From: Massilia violaceinigra
GTDB taxonomy: Bacteria > Pseudomonadota > Gammaproteobacteria > Burkholderiales > Burkholderiaceae_D
DNA length: 64,000 nucleotides
Direction: 5' to 3'
NCBI RefSeq assembly: GCF_002752675.1
Contig: NZ_CP024608.1
Coordinates: forward strand, 6,076,001 to 6,140,000
Part shown: piece after piece, positions 35,226 to 44,416 of the stretch
Position numbering within the stretch: the first letter of the stretch is position 1
How the letters are laid out: each line of letters opens with the position of its first letter
Made by a program: the position numbers and the translations under genes
The notes under the pieces: model-generated
What the model was told of the DNA's origin: nothing
What the model saw: the letters and a program-made list of their open reading frames with translations, nothing else
The model's database searches: none

Positions 35226-36496
35226 GGAACTGCCTCCAGCAGGCTGGCGATGGCGGCGTCGCGGCGCTTGCGCAGGGTCGGCAGCGAAATCTGGTCCAGC
35301 ACCGCCAGTTGCTGCATGGTCGGCAGCTCGCCGGTGGCCGGGTCCAGCCATTCGCCGGGATAGCTGTCGTCCAGCCCACCCAGCATTTTCAGGTACACCG
35401 CCAGCCGCACCGGCAGCGAACAGGCGGCCAGTTTCCGCGCGCTCCAGCTGCCGTGGTCTTGCGCCGCCCACGCCAGTTCCATGAAGCGGGGGGGCAGTGA
35501 AAGGCTGACGGCAATCGCGCTGTCATACGGCGCCGGCTCGGGCGCGTCGTGCGGGGCCGGATCGGGGTCCTGGGCGTCGGCATCGTCTTCGCTGTCCGGC
35601 GCCGGCAGGATGCGGCTTTCGGCCTCGTCCACCGCGGCGTCGCTCACGCGCCACAGGTCTTCGAGCCAGTTGGCCGCCTCGCCGGCGTCGTGCAGCCAGT
35701 CGCGGTCGCGGTTGGACGACAATTCTTCGTAGTCGCCGATTTCGGCGAGCATCTCGGTGATCTTTGCGTCGTTGTTTTTCAGGTTCGCGAAGCGTTTCGA
35801 TCTGGTGTGCAGGGGACCGGCGCCGCCGCCGAAGCGCTCCAGCGACTCGCTCCAGCGCAGCACCCACTCCGCCTTGCAGGTGCCGATGGAGCGCATCTGG
35901 CGCACCTCGATCGGCATCGCCACCACGTCGCGCCCCAGGATGGCGGCCACCTGCCCTGCATGCTCGCGCCAGGCGCCGAACAGGCGCGCGATGTCGCTGT
36001 ACGCGGTATCGAGCATGCGGTACGCATACATCTTATTAGGACTACAACTACGACCGCACGCGGCCTGGTAATTATCCGAATCGACCTTGTCGCGCACGCC
36101 CGCGTACATATCGTTGATCTTCTTGCGCAGGATGGCGTCGCCGCCCGGCGTGATCCAGAACGCGCCGATTTTCTGGTGTTCGTTGGCCACGGCGGCGCAC
36201 AGGGCGGCCCAATCGGCGGGGCGCGCCTGCAGCTCGTACAAAAGACTCAGTGACAGTTCCAGCGCGCTCTCGCCATAGCTGTTGGCCGGGGCCTCGGCGC
36301 GCGCCGTGCGGGCGCACGCGTGCAGTGCCTCCGCCGTCAGGTCCACATAATCGGCCAGCGTATCGACCAGCGTCCCGGGCGCATCCAGCAGGCGTGCCGG
36401 CGAACTGGCGGCGAACGCCTGCAGGGAGCAGTGCCCAAGCAGTTTGCGCACCTGTTCCCAGCCCTGTTCCTGATACCGGGTTCCCGGCAAGCGCAT
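35222..36496 (-). CDS. unknown protein of the kinase/SPFH operon (424 residues)
   Basis: Not recognised. An alpha-helical N-terminal two-thirds (SLLYELQARPADWAALCAAVANEHQKIG ... ARLFGAWREHAGQVAAILG) is followed by an acidic, Pro/Asp-rich linker (about 285-325) and a C-terminal part ending LPTLRKRRDAAIASLLEAVP. The C-terminal helix pair loosely resembles an HTH shape. It begins 25 bases after the PBP gene stop, so co-transcribed with it. Only position ties it to wall control. Confidence 0.68.
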   Translation of the reverse strand: MRLPGTRYQEQGWEQVRKLLGHCSLQAFAASSPARLLDAPGTLVDTLADYVDLTAEALHACARTARAEAPANSYGESALELSLSLLYELQARPADWAALCAAVANEHQKIGAFWITPGGDAILRKKINDMYAGVRDKVDSDNYQAACGRSCSPNKMYAYRMLDTAYSDIARLFGAWREHAGQVAAILGRDVVAMPIEVRQMRSIGTCKAEWVLRWSESLERFGGGAGPLHTRSKRFANLKNNDAKITEMLAEIGDYEELSSNRDRDWLHDAGEAANWLEDLWRVSDAAVDEAESRILPAPDSEDDADAQDPDPAPHDAPEPAPYDSAIAVSLSLPPRFMELAWAAQDHGSWSARKLAACSLPVRLAVYLKMLGGLDDSYPGEWLDPATGELPTMQQLAVLDQISLPTLRKRRDAAIASLLEAVP

Positions 36497-36520
36497 ACCA
36501 TCCCCATCGTTGTGTCAGCA

Positions 36521-39500
36521 TCAAAATGATGCCATAGACCGGGAATCGGCAAGGCGCGCTTGAAACCCCTGTTTACCCTTCTGTTCCGGATTCTGGGCCG
36601 CCATCGCCCCCAGTACGGCGGCTACGATGGGCGCCGCGTGCTCGCCCCCGGTCGCGTCGGAATGGCTGACAAAAGCCGCCACCGCCAGGCGCCGGGTCTG
36701 GCCCGGCAGGCTGCCCGGCTCCAGCCAGCCGGTGAACCACACCGTAGCCAGTTCGCGCCCATCGACCACCGACGGCGAGGTGCCGGTCTTGCCAGACAAG
36801 CCACGCCGCACGGCATCGAACCCGGCCCCGCGAAAGGCGCCGGCCGCCGTGCCGCTGTCGACCACGCCCTTCATTCCGGCCCGTACCCGGTCGACCCGCA
36901 CGCCCAGGGCCGTCCGCTCGCCAGGCAGGGCATCGCGACCGTCGAGCGAGAGCAGCAGGCGCGGCGCGATCATCCTGCCCTCGCCCACCGCGCCGGCCAC
37001 CAGCGCCATTTGCAGCGGCGTGACCTGCATGCGCAGGCCGATCGCCATCTGGCGCAGCTCGTGGCGCGTGTGAATCGGGTCGATGTGGGCGGGACTGGCC
37101 TGCAGCGCGTCCCAGGTCGACCATGCGAAGCCTGGCGGCAGCAAGCCGCCATCGAGACGCGCGGCCTGCTCGAAGCCGAGGCGATGCGCCATCGCCACGA
37201 TCGGACGCACGCTGTCCAGGGCACCGCCATCGAGCGCCTGCAGGTCCGGGGCGCCGCCATCGGGGCGGCCGAACAGGCTTCTGTCGCTCAGTTCACCGGA
37301 CCAGGCAAACCAGGTATTGAGGCTGTAGGTCAGGGCCTGGGACAGTCCCAGGCGGCCGTCCTGCGCGCGCCGGTCGAGGTGCTGGTCCTTGTAATTGGTG
37401 ATGTGGGCCAGCTTGGTGTCGAGCGGATAGCTGGCCGCGTTGGTCTGGAAGGCGAAGCCTTTCGAGTGCGCCATGCGGTTAATCGCCGGCAGCGGCAAGC
37501 CGGCCAGCAGCGCTTCGAGCTGCGGATCGCGTCTGGCGGCCAGTTCCAGGCCCAGCGCGCTGATCACCTTGAAGGTCGATCCGGGACTGCGGTGCGCGCC
37601 GCCATCGTGCTGGAGTGCCGGCAGACGCAAAGGGCTGCGGGCCGGATTGGCGCGATCGAAATCGCGCACCTCGTTCCAGTTACCCGGGGTGACGGCGCCA
37701 CTGCCGGCGCCCGCCGCCGCCAGCACGTCGCCGGTGGCGGTATCGAGGATGACCATACCCGCCTGGCGGCCAGGCACCACGGCCTGCGCCGCGCTGCAGG
37801 TGGCGCCGTTCCAGCGGCCGCGCCGCATGCCGACGCAATCGAGGGCCTGCTGGCTGGCCGTCTGCAACGCCAGGTCGAGCGTCAGCCGCGCGCTGTGCGC
37901 GACGCCATCGGGCGCCGGCACGCGGGCCAGCATGCCGGCCACGCTGTTGGCGTGGGCCGCGCGGATGCCCAGCAGCGGCGCGAGACCGGCATCGACCGCC
38001 GCCCGGGTTGGCTCGCCGCCGCTCCACACCACCGTGCCATGGCGGTCGGCCAGCGTCACGCCCGCGAGCGGCGCGGCGCGCGCCGTGGCGCTGTTCGCCG
38101 CCAGCGGCTGCCATGCAAGCCGGCCACCAGCCAGGCGCAGATGGCGATATTGCTGGTCGCCCGCCAACCCCGCCATGCGCAGGGGCGCGGCCGTCAGGGT
38201 GATTGCGCGCGCGCCCGGTTGCAGGTCGAGTACCAGCGACTGGACCGATGCAGGCGACGGACAATCGCGCCCGCTGCAGGCATCGCGTGGCTGGCCGCGC
38301 AGCTGCGCGCCGTCGAGCGAGAGCAGGCGTCCGACCAGCATCAATTCGATCGACTGGCCGGCTTGCGCCGCGCGCGGCAGGGCCAGGGTCAGGCGCGCGG
38401 GTGCGCCGGCGGCGGCGTCCGGCCAGGCGCCAACCCGGGTCCACGGCGCCCAGCCTTGCGGCACATCGGCGAACAGGCGCGCGGCGGCGGGCGGCATCGC
38501 CGCCGTGGTGGATGCAGGCGCCGAGGCGACGCTGGCCTGCCATTCGCCGGTTTGATTCGGTTTGAGGCGCCATGCAAGCAGGCGCCGTTCGCTGTTGAAC
38601 ACCTGGACCTGCTCGCGCACATAGTCGCCGTCGGCCATGCGGTACAGGCGCTTGAGCAGCTTCAATGCGGCGGCATCGAGACGCGCGCCGGGCCAGCCCG
38701 CCGGTTGCGCGGCGCGCGCGGCGTCGCCGGCCGCCTGCCAGGCCGCCAGGTCGCGCGGCGCCAGTTCCGCCAGTCCGCTGGCGCCAAGGCGCACCAGGCC
38801 ATGCTGCTGCAGGGCCAGGAACAGCGCCTGGTCTTCCAGGCTGGCGCGCGGCAGTACCGGCACCTGATAGCGCCCCGGCGACAGCCATGCCGACAACGCC
38901 GGGCCGTGAGCCGGAAATGCCACCACCAGCGCCTTGGCGGCGGGCGCCGCCTCGCCGCTGCGAAACAGCTGGACCAGCAGCTCGCCGGCTTGGGGGCAGC
39001 GGTTGCTGGCGCGGCGCTGGAAGCGCAAGGCGGTGTCTTTCCATACCAGCCAGCCCTCGCGGTGCAGCCCGACCGAACCGCGCGGGCCGCGTACGGTGCC
39101 GCTGGACTCGCCCAGCCAGCGCGCGCCGGCTTCGGCCCCGGCCCAGTCGAGGCGCAATGCCGAACCGCGCGCATCGGCGAAATCGGGCAGCGCCATGCCG
39201 CTCAGCTGAACCTGCGGCATGTTTGCCACGTCGGGCCCCGCCAGGGCGATGTTACGCAGCGTGACCGGACTGGCCGAGGCGTCATTGCGCGCGACCCAGC
39301 GCGCAACGTCGGCGAAGCGGTAACCGACGCGCAGCGGGAGCAGGCGCGGATTGCCGGTGTCGAGCATCTGCGTGCACAGGTCGATGCGCACAGGCGGCGC
39401 ACTACGCAGGCTTGATGCGATCAGCAGGGTTGCGTCGCCATGGGCAGCCACGCCGATGCCGGATGTGCGCGGCACGCTGAACTGCGCCCCGGGCGCGGCT

Positions 39501-39778
39501 GGCTGCAAGGCGTCAACCGACACCGGCAAGCCGGCGCCGTGCAGGACGGCGGCGCCGGGGTCGGACGACGCGGCCAGATGACGGGCGTGGGCGGCGATCA
39601 GCAGCGCGCCCGCGGCGGCGGCGACAACCCCGGCGGCGCCGATCCAGTGCGCGCAAGTCAGCGTGAACGAGTGTGGCGCGGAAGACACGCGCGAACCCTG
39701 GCGCAGATGGCGGGCGCGCCGCCGTGCCGTCCAGCGCCGTGACCACGCCTGCACAACCGTTTCGAGCCAGCCTCTCAT
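36521..39778 (-). CDS. atypical class B penicillin-binding protein with large extra domain
   Basis: 1085 residues from MRGWLETVVQ (GCGGAGAAATA upstream; the frame continues to 39943 without a better start). A basic N-terminus, one membrane helix (about 45-66), then about 570 extracytoplasmic residues with no family I recognise, then a transpeptidase domain. Catalytic motifs are complete: S734-x-x-K737 (SPGSTFK), S819-x-N821 (YSLNT), K997-T-G (SGKTGT). It therefore should cross-link peptidoglycan and bind beta-lactams. The transpeptidase is preceded by a PBP2/FtsI-like dimerisation motif (ARLTLDLALQTASQQAL). First gene of the seven-gene operon down to 27891, and the natural partner for the SEDS protein at 2239. 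Confidence 0.87.
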   Translation of the reverse strand: MRGWLETVVQAWSRRWTARRRARHLRQGSRVSSAPHSFTLTCAHWIGAAGVVAAAAGALLIAAHARHLAASSDPGAAVLHGAGLPVSVDALQPAAPGAQFSVPRTSGIGVAAHGDATLLIASSLRSAPPVRIDLCTQMLDTGNPRLLPLRVGYRFADVARWVARNDASASPVTLRNIALAGPDVANMPQVQLSGMALPDFADARGSALRLDWAGAEAGARWLGESSGTVRGPRGSVGLHREGWLVWKDTALRFQRRASNRCPQAGELLVQLFRSGEAAPAAKALVVAFPAHGPALSAWLSPGRYQVPVLPRASLEDQALFLALQQHGLVRLGASGLAELAPRDLAAWQAAGDAARAAQPAGWPGARLDAAALKLLKRLYRMADGDYVREQVQVFNSERRLLAWRLKPNQTGEWQASVASAPASTTAAMPPAAARLFADVPQGWAPWTRVGAWPDAAAGAPARLTLALPRAAQAGQSIELMLVGRLLSLDGAQLRGQPRDACSGRDCPSPASVQSLVLDLQPGARAITLTAAPLRMAGLAGDQQYRHLRLAGGRLAWQPLAANSATARAAPLAGVTLADRHGTVVWSGGEPTRAAVDAGLAPLLGIRAAHANSVAGMLARVPAPDGVAHSARLTLDLALQTASQQALDCVGMRRGRWNGATCSAAQAVVPGRQAGMVILDTATGDVLAAAGAGSGAVTPGNWNEVRDFDRANPARSPLRLPALQHDGGAHRSPGSTFKVISALGLELAARRDPQLEALLAGLPLPAINRMAHSKGFAFQTNAASYPLDTKLAHITNYKDQHLDRRAQDGRLGLSQALTYSLNTWFAWSGELSDRSLFGRPDGGAPDLQALDGGALDSVRPIVAMAHRLGFEQAARLDGGLLPPGFAWSTWDALQASPAHIDPIHTRHELRQMAIGLRMQVTPLQMALVAGAVGEGRMIAPRLLLSLDGRDALPGERTALGVRVDRVRAGMKGVVDSGTAAGAFRGAGFDAVRRGLSGKTGTSPSVVDGRELATVWFTGWLEPGSLPGQTRRLAVAAFVSHSDATGGEHAAPIVAAVLGAMAAQNPEQKGKQGFQARLADSRSMASF

Positions 39779-40007
39779 TATTTCTCCGCAAATAAGGTGG
39801 CACGCCTCGCGCGTGGCCTGCCCAGCACTAGCGGGGGGCCGAGCGAAACCGGGCAACGTTATCAACTGCGCAAGGTTGCCGGCCAAAGTTACGGAACTTA
39901 CGTCTGCCCCCGATTCTGTTTCATTTGTAAGCAGGTGAATCAATCTTCCTGAACCACCACATCGCTTGCTATATTGAATTCATAGGATTTCACAAGGAGA
40001 AGTAAAA

Positions 40008-40880
40008 ATGAAGCGCACCCTGACCTTTGCAGCACTGATCACCCTCGGCGCCGCCGGTTTCATGCCTCTGCCGTCGGTCGCTCAAACTGATTTCCGCGTG
40101 ATTATCAATACCGCTCCACCCGCACCGCGCTTCGAGAGCGTGCCAGCTCCCCGCCGCGGCTATGTGTGGGCGCCAGGCTTCTGGAACTGGGAAAACAACC
40201 GCCACGTCTGGACCGCCGGCCGCTGGGAAAGCGCGCGCGACGGCTACGAATACCGCCGCAGCGAATGGATCCGCGATAACGACAGCTATCGCCTCAACCG
40301 CGGCGGCTGGCAGCAAGTGTCGCAGCGCGACTACGCGGTAGTGCGCGTGGCCCCGCCGGCGCCACGCTACGAACGCGTACCGCGTCCGCGCGCCGGCCAT
40401 GTATGGGTGCCCGGTCACTGGGAGTGGCGCGGCAACCGCCACGCGTGGATCGGCGGCCAATGGATGCGCGAACGCGCGGGCTATGTGTACTCGCAGCCGG
40501 CCTGGGTCCAGCGCGATGGCCACTGGTTCATGGAACCGGCACGCTGGAGCCGCCATGGCGAAGGCCGTGACCGCGACCGTGACGGCGTCCCCGATCGCTT
40601 TGAAGGCCGCGACCGTGACCGCGACGGCATCCCCGACCGCTTTGAAGGCCGCGACCGCGACCGCGACGGCATCCCCGACCGCTTTGAAGGCCGCGACCGC
40701 GACCGCGATGGGGTCCCGGATCGCCTGGAACACCGTGACCGCGACCGTGACGGCGTGCCCGATGCCTACGACCGCGACCGCGATAACGACGGCGTGCCGA
40801 ACCGCGCCGACCGCGACCGCGATGGCGACGGCGTCCCGAACCGCCACGACAACCGCCCCGATAATCCACGCCGCGATTAA
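40008..40880 (+). CDS. secreted YXWGXW-repeat protein with TSP3-like calcium repeats
   Basis: 290 residues; AAGGAGAAGTAAAA before the ATG. Signal peptide ends SVAQ. Residues 40-165 carry two Trp-rich repeats (GYVWAPGFWNWENNRHVWTAGRW and GHVWVPGHWEWRGNRHAWIGGQW), typical of YXWGXW/BcpO-type secreted proteins found in betaproteobacteria. Residues 185-290 are seven units of about 14 residues with D-x-D-x-D-G-x-x-D (for example DRDRDGVPD), like thrombospondin type 3 repeats that bind Ca2+. The DNA of this part is a 42-base tandem repeat. Function unknown; a stable outer-surface location is likely. A strong terminator follows. Confidence 0.85.
   Translation: MKRTLTFAALITLGAAGFMPLPSVAQTDFRVIINTAPPAPRFESVPAPRRGYVWAPGFWNWENNRHVWTAGRWESARDGYEYRRSEWIRDNDSYRLNRGGWQQVSQRDYAVVRVAPPAPRYERVPRPRAGHVWVPGHWEWRGNRHAWIGGQWMRERAGYVYSQPAWVQRDGHWFMEPARWSRHGEGRDRDRDGVPDRFEGRDRDRDGIPDRFEGRDRDRDGIPDRFEGRDRDRDGVPDRLEHRDRDRDGVPDAYDRDRDNDGVPNRADRDRDGDGVPNRHDNRPDNPRRD
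40560..40860 (+). repeat. 42-bp tandem repeat coding TSP3-like units
   Basis: About seven units of 42 bases (GAAGGCCGCGACCGTGACCG... in outline) coding GRDRDRDGVPDRFE-like peptides. The first four units are almost identical at DNA level, the last three (Asp-rich, AsnGly) have drifted. Recombination between units could alter copy number in frame. Confidence 0.85.
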
Positions 40881-40899
40881 ACTGTCATCAAGCTTGACC

Positions 40900-40935
40900 A
40901 AGCGCCAGCCCGGCTCCCCCGGCTGGCGCTTTTTT
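40900..40935 (+). terminator. intrinsic terminator after YXWGXW gene
   Basis: Stem AAGCGCCAGCC (40900-40910) pairs with GGCTGGCGCTT (40921-40931) over a C-rich loop and ends in six T residues. The opposite-strand exporter gene ends right on it (40935). Confidence 0.9.
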
Positions 40936-43094
40936 CATTTGTCCTCCAACGCCATCCGCGCCAGGTACGCGGCCCTGCCCTCCTCCCCGCGCAGGTCGCA
41001 GGCGACCTTGCCCTCTTCAAGCACGATAATGCGTTCGGCCGAGAGAATGGTTTCGCGCCGGTGCGCCACGATGATGCGGGTCATCGGCAAGGCGTGGATG
41101 GCCGCGTTGACGGCCTGCTCTCGCGTCACGTCCAGGTGGCTGGTGGCCTCGTCGAGCAGCAGCAGGACCGGCTCGCGGTACAGCGCGCGCGCAATCAGAA
41201 TGCGCTGCTTCTGGCCTCCGGAGAGCACCGTGCCCATGTCGCCGATCAGCGTATGGAAACCCATCGGCATCGCATTCACATCGTCCTCCACCGCCGCGCG
41301 CCGCGCGCATTCGCGGATGCGCTCCATCGACGGGGCATCGGCAAAGAAGCTGATGTTGTCGGCGATCGAGCCGGCGAACAGCTGGTCGTCCTGCAGCACC
41401 ACGCCGATCTGCGCGCGGTATTCGCCAAGGCCGCTCTGGTTCAGCGCGCGCCCGTCGACTTCGATCTCGCCCGATACCGGTTCGAGCAAACTGGCCAGCA
41501 GGCGCAGCAAGGTGGTCTTGCCGCATCCGGAAGGTCCGACGATGGCGACCGATTCGCCGGCCTCGATCTGCAGGTCGATCCCGTCGAGCACCCAGGGATC
41601 GCTGGCGCCGTAGCGAAAGCGCAGGCCGCGCAGACGGATCGCCATCGGCTTGCGCTGCTCGTCCGAGGCGAGCGGCAAATGGCACACCTCCGGTGGCGTC
41701 AGGGCGATATCGGCCAGGCGCTCGGCGTGCAGACGCAGCATGAACAGGTCGAGCGTCTTGTTGATCAAGGCGCTGACCCGGCCCATGAACTGGTCCTTGT
41801 AGCTGATGAAGGCGAGCAGCATCCCGACCGAGAACGTATTGTTCAACACCCGCTCGGCCCCCAGCCACACCACCAGGATCGCGATGATGCCGATCAGGAG
41901 CGAGTTCACGGTGCGGAACATCAATCCCAGTTTTTGCGTCGTCACCTGGCGATTGACGGTTTCCACCAGCAGGTTGAGCCAGTGGGCCTGGCGCGAAGCC
42001 TGGGCGTTGAACAGTTTGATGGTGCGCATGCCGCGCAGCGTTTCGAGGAAGTGGCTGTCGCGCTTTGCGCCCCACACGATCGCTTCGACCGACGCATTGC
42101 GTAGCGCCGTGTACGAGGCCGCGCGCACCAGCGCGTACAGCACGCTGCCGCCGACGACCAGCATGGCCAGTTCGGGCGCGTAGAACAGCATCACGCACAG
42201 GGTGATGGCAGCCATCAGGCCGTCGAGCAGGATTTCCACCATGTCGGTGGTGATGGCCTGCAGGATCACTTCCTGGGAGCCGAAACGCGACATGATGTCG
42301 CCCAGGTGGCGGCTTTCAAAGTAGGCCGCGGGCAGGCTGACCAGATGGCCGAACAGGCTGGCGCGCCCGGCCACCTTGATGGTGCTGGAGACGGCGATCA
42401 GGGTGGCGCCGCGCGCGGCCGTCACCGCCACCCGGATGATCAGCAGGAACGCAAACCCCAGCGCGAGCGTGAGCAGCAGGTCGCGGTCGGCGCTGACCAG
42501 CGCTTCGTCGATTACCCACTGCATGAAGAACGGGCTGACCACGGCCAGCACTTCGATCGCCAGCGCCATGGCGGCCAGCGCGCACAGCGACTGTTTGATG
42601 CCCGACATGCGCCCGAGCAGTGCGCTGAGCCGCACGCGCGGTGCCGCCTGGCCCGATTCGAACGACGCCGTGGGACTCAGTTCGAGCGCCACGCCGGTGA
42701 AGTGTTTAAGCACGGTGGCGCGCGGCAAACGGCGCACGCCCACCGCCGGATCGTGAATCACGACGCCCTTGGCGGTGACCTGCTTGAGCACGACGAAGTG
42801 GTTCAGGTCCCAGTGCAGGATGCACGGAGTGGCCAGCAGGTCCAGTTCCTCGGGTTCGAGCCGCAGGGGGCGCGAGGCCAGGCCGAGGTGGACGGCGATG
42901 CCGACCAGGTCCTTGAGTGTGGCGCCGCGCAGCGACATGCCGAAACGGCGGCGCAGGTGCGCCAGGTCGGTGCCGTTGCCGTGGTAGGCGGCGATCATGG
43001 CCAGGCAGGCCAGCCCGCATTCGGCGGCTTCGGTCTGCAGGATCGACGGCAGGCGTACCCCCAGGCCGGCGGTGGCGTCCATTGGTTTGCTCAT
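40935..43094 (-). CDS. C39-peptidase ABC exporter (PCAT) for double-glycine peptides
   Basis: 719 residues, full length for the family. An N-terminal C39 peptidase domain has the complete set Q20, C26 (QTEAAECGLACL), H99 (CILHWDLNHFVVL) and D115 (HDPAVG); it cuts leaders after a double glycine. Then six membrane helices (about 165-450) and the nucleotide-binding domain with Walker A GPSGCGKTT, signature LSGGQKQR and Walker B LLLLDEAT. It is the inner-membrane part of a type I secretion system and is followed in frame by HlyD (4-base overlap, 43091-43094). Its substrates are most likely the GG-leader peptides at 45456 and 46945. Confidence 0.93.
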   Translation of the reverse strand: MSKPMDATAGLGVRLPSILQTEAAECGLACLAMIAAYHGNGTDLAHLRRRFGMSLRGATLKDLVGIAVHLGLASRPLRLEPEELDLLATPCILHWDLNHFVVLKQVTAKGVVIHDPAVGVRRLPRATVLKHFTGVALELSPTASFESGQAAPRVRLSALLGRMSGIKQSLCALAAMALAIEVLAVVSPFFMQWVIDEALVSADRDLLLTLALGFAFLLIIRVAVTAARGATLIAVSSTIKVAGRASLFGHLVSLPAAYFESRHLGDIMSRFGSQEVILQAITTDMVEILLDGLMAAITLCVMLFYAPELAMLVVGGSVLYALVRAASYTALRNASVEAIVWGAKRDSHFLETLRGMRTIKLFNAQASRQAHWLNLLVETVNRQVTTQKLGLMFRTVNSLLIGIIAILVVWLGAERVLNNTFSVGMLLAFISYKDQFMGRVSALINKTLDLFMLRLHAERLADIALTPPEVCHLPLASDEQRKPMAIRLRGLRFRYGASDPWVLDGIDLQIEAGESVAIVGPSGCGKTTLLRLLASLLEPVSGEIEVDGRALNQSGLGEYRAQIGVVLQDDQLFAGSIADNISFFADAPSMERIRECARRAAVEDDVNAMPMGFHTLIGDMGTVLSGGQKQRILIARALYREPVLLLLDEATSHLDVTREQAVNAAIHALPMTRIIVAHRRETILSAERIIVLEEGKVACDLRGEEGRAAYLARMALEDK

Positions 43095-44416
43095 CGTCCC
43101 AGCCTCCCGGTGATGGTGTAGACCGGATCAAGCACCCATTCATAAAGACGGCGCCGCTCCAGGAGAATATCGGCCTCCAGCTGCATGCCCGGGGCCAGCG
43201 GCACGCGCGCGCCGTAGGCCGCCACGTCCTGGCGCGCCAGGGTCACGGTGATGCGGTACAGCGCCTCGCCCGGCTTGCCGGCGCCCGCCGCCGCCCCGAA
43301 CTGGGCCGGCAGCTCGGCCGGCTCGATGCCGGTGCGCGAAATACTCTTGATGGTGCCCTTGTAGTGGCCGAATTTTTGATACGGGTAGGCCAGGTAGCGC
43401 AGGTGCACCGGCTGTTGCGCGCGCACGAAGCCGATCGCGCGGCTCGACGCATACAGGTGCGCTTCCAGGGTGGCGCCGCGCGGCACGATGCTGAGGATCG
43501 CCGTGCCGGTGCCGACCGCCGCGCCGCGCGAGGCATGGATCGCCGTGACGGTGCCTGCCTGCGGGGCCGTGATGAGCAGTTCGCGCCTGGCCGCCACCTC
43601 GGCCAGTTCGCGGTCGATGGCGCTGGTGTTGCGCGCCACCAGCGCGTTTTGCGTGGCCAGCTTGAGCGGCATGTCGTTCAGTTCCGCCTCCAGCGCCATG
43701 CGTTCGCGCCCGAGCGACGACAGGGCCCGTTCCAGGGAGCGCAGCTTGCCCGCCTGGTCGAGCGTCGCCTCGGACGTGGTCTGCACCTGCTGCGCTGAGA
43801 TGAAGCCGCGTGCCTTGAGTTCGTCGAGCCGCTTTTCGGACTTGCGCGCCAGCGCCACGCGGCGCTTTTGCAGGGCGATTTCCTGCACCATGTTGTCCTG
43901 CTCGGCGCGGGCGGCGGCGATGCGCTCGGCCAGCATGGCGCGCTGCTGGTCGAACGACTGCGCCGCGCGCGCCTGCTCCGCATCCAGGCTGGCGCGCTGG
44001 GCCTGCAGTTCGCGCGCCGCCCGGGCATTGGTCTCGCCCACAGCCACGCTGCGCTCTTCGCCCGACAGCGCCACCAGCGCCTGGCCGGCGGTCACAGTGT
44101 CGCCCTCGCGCACCATCAGGCGCGTGGCCACGCCCACGCGCGGCGAATACACACGGATCATGCCCTGCTCGGGTACCAGCCAGCCGGCCACGCGCGCCTT
44201 GCGGGTGTAGCTGGCCATGAACAGCGTGGCGGTGATGGCAACGATGATCAGCAGCGAAAAGGCGGCGTACCAGCGGTGCGCCAGGCGCGGCCTGATCGCC
44301 ACCGTGCCGAGCCAGCGCGTTTGCTGTTCGCTCAGCACCTGCGGCCGGAACAGGGCCTGCTCCGCCGCCTCGTCCGGCGCGCCGGCCTCACTCTTCGATG
44401 AAGTAGTCGCGGACAT
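43091..44416 (-). CDS. HlyD-family membrane fusion protein
   Basis: 441 residues. N-terminal cytosolic tail, one membrane helix (about 50-68, WYAAFSLLIIVAITATLFM), a lipoyl-like half motif VAGWLVPEQGMIRVYSPRVGV, a long coiled-coil hairpin (about 120-250), the second lipoyl half ITAPQAGTVTAIHASRGAAVGTG and a C-terminal beta domain ending LYEWVLDPVY. It bridges the PCAT exporter and an outer-membrane TolC-like channel (not present here). The stop region overlaps the exporter start and the start overlaps the 317-residue gene by 29 bases, so all are co-translated. A truncated copy lies at 45949. Confidence 0.92.
   Translation of the reverse strand: MSATTSSKSEAGAPDEAAEQALFRPQVLSEQQTRWLGTVAIRPRLAHRWYAAFSLLIIVAITATLFMASYTRKARVAGWLVPEQGMIRVYSPRVGVATRLMVREGDTVTAGQALVALSGEERSVAVGETNARAARELQAQRASLDAEQARAAQSFDQQRAMLAERIAAARAEQDNMVQEIALQKRRVALARKSEKRLDELKARGFISAQQVQTTSEATLDQAGKLRSLERALSSLGRERMALEAELNDMPLKLATQNALVARNTSAIDRELAEVAARRELLITAPQAGTVTAIHASRGAAVGTGTAILSIVPRGATLEAHLYASSRAIGFVRAQQPVHLRYLAYPYQKFGHYKGTIKSISRTGIEPAELPAQFGAAAGAGKPGEALYRITVTLARQDVAAYGARVPLAPGMQLEADILLERRRLYEWVLDPVYTITGRLGR

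Noticed and set aside
40560..40860. CRISPR array
   Set aside because: Repeats are contiguous 42-base coding units with no unique spacers.
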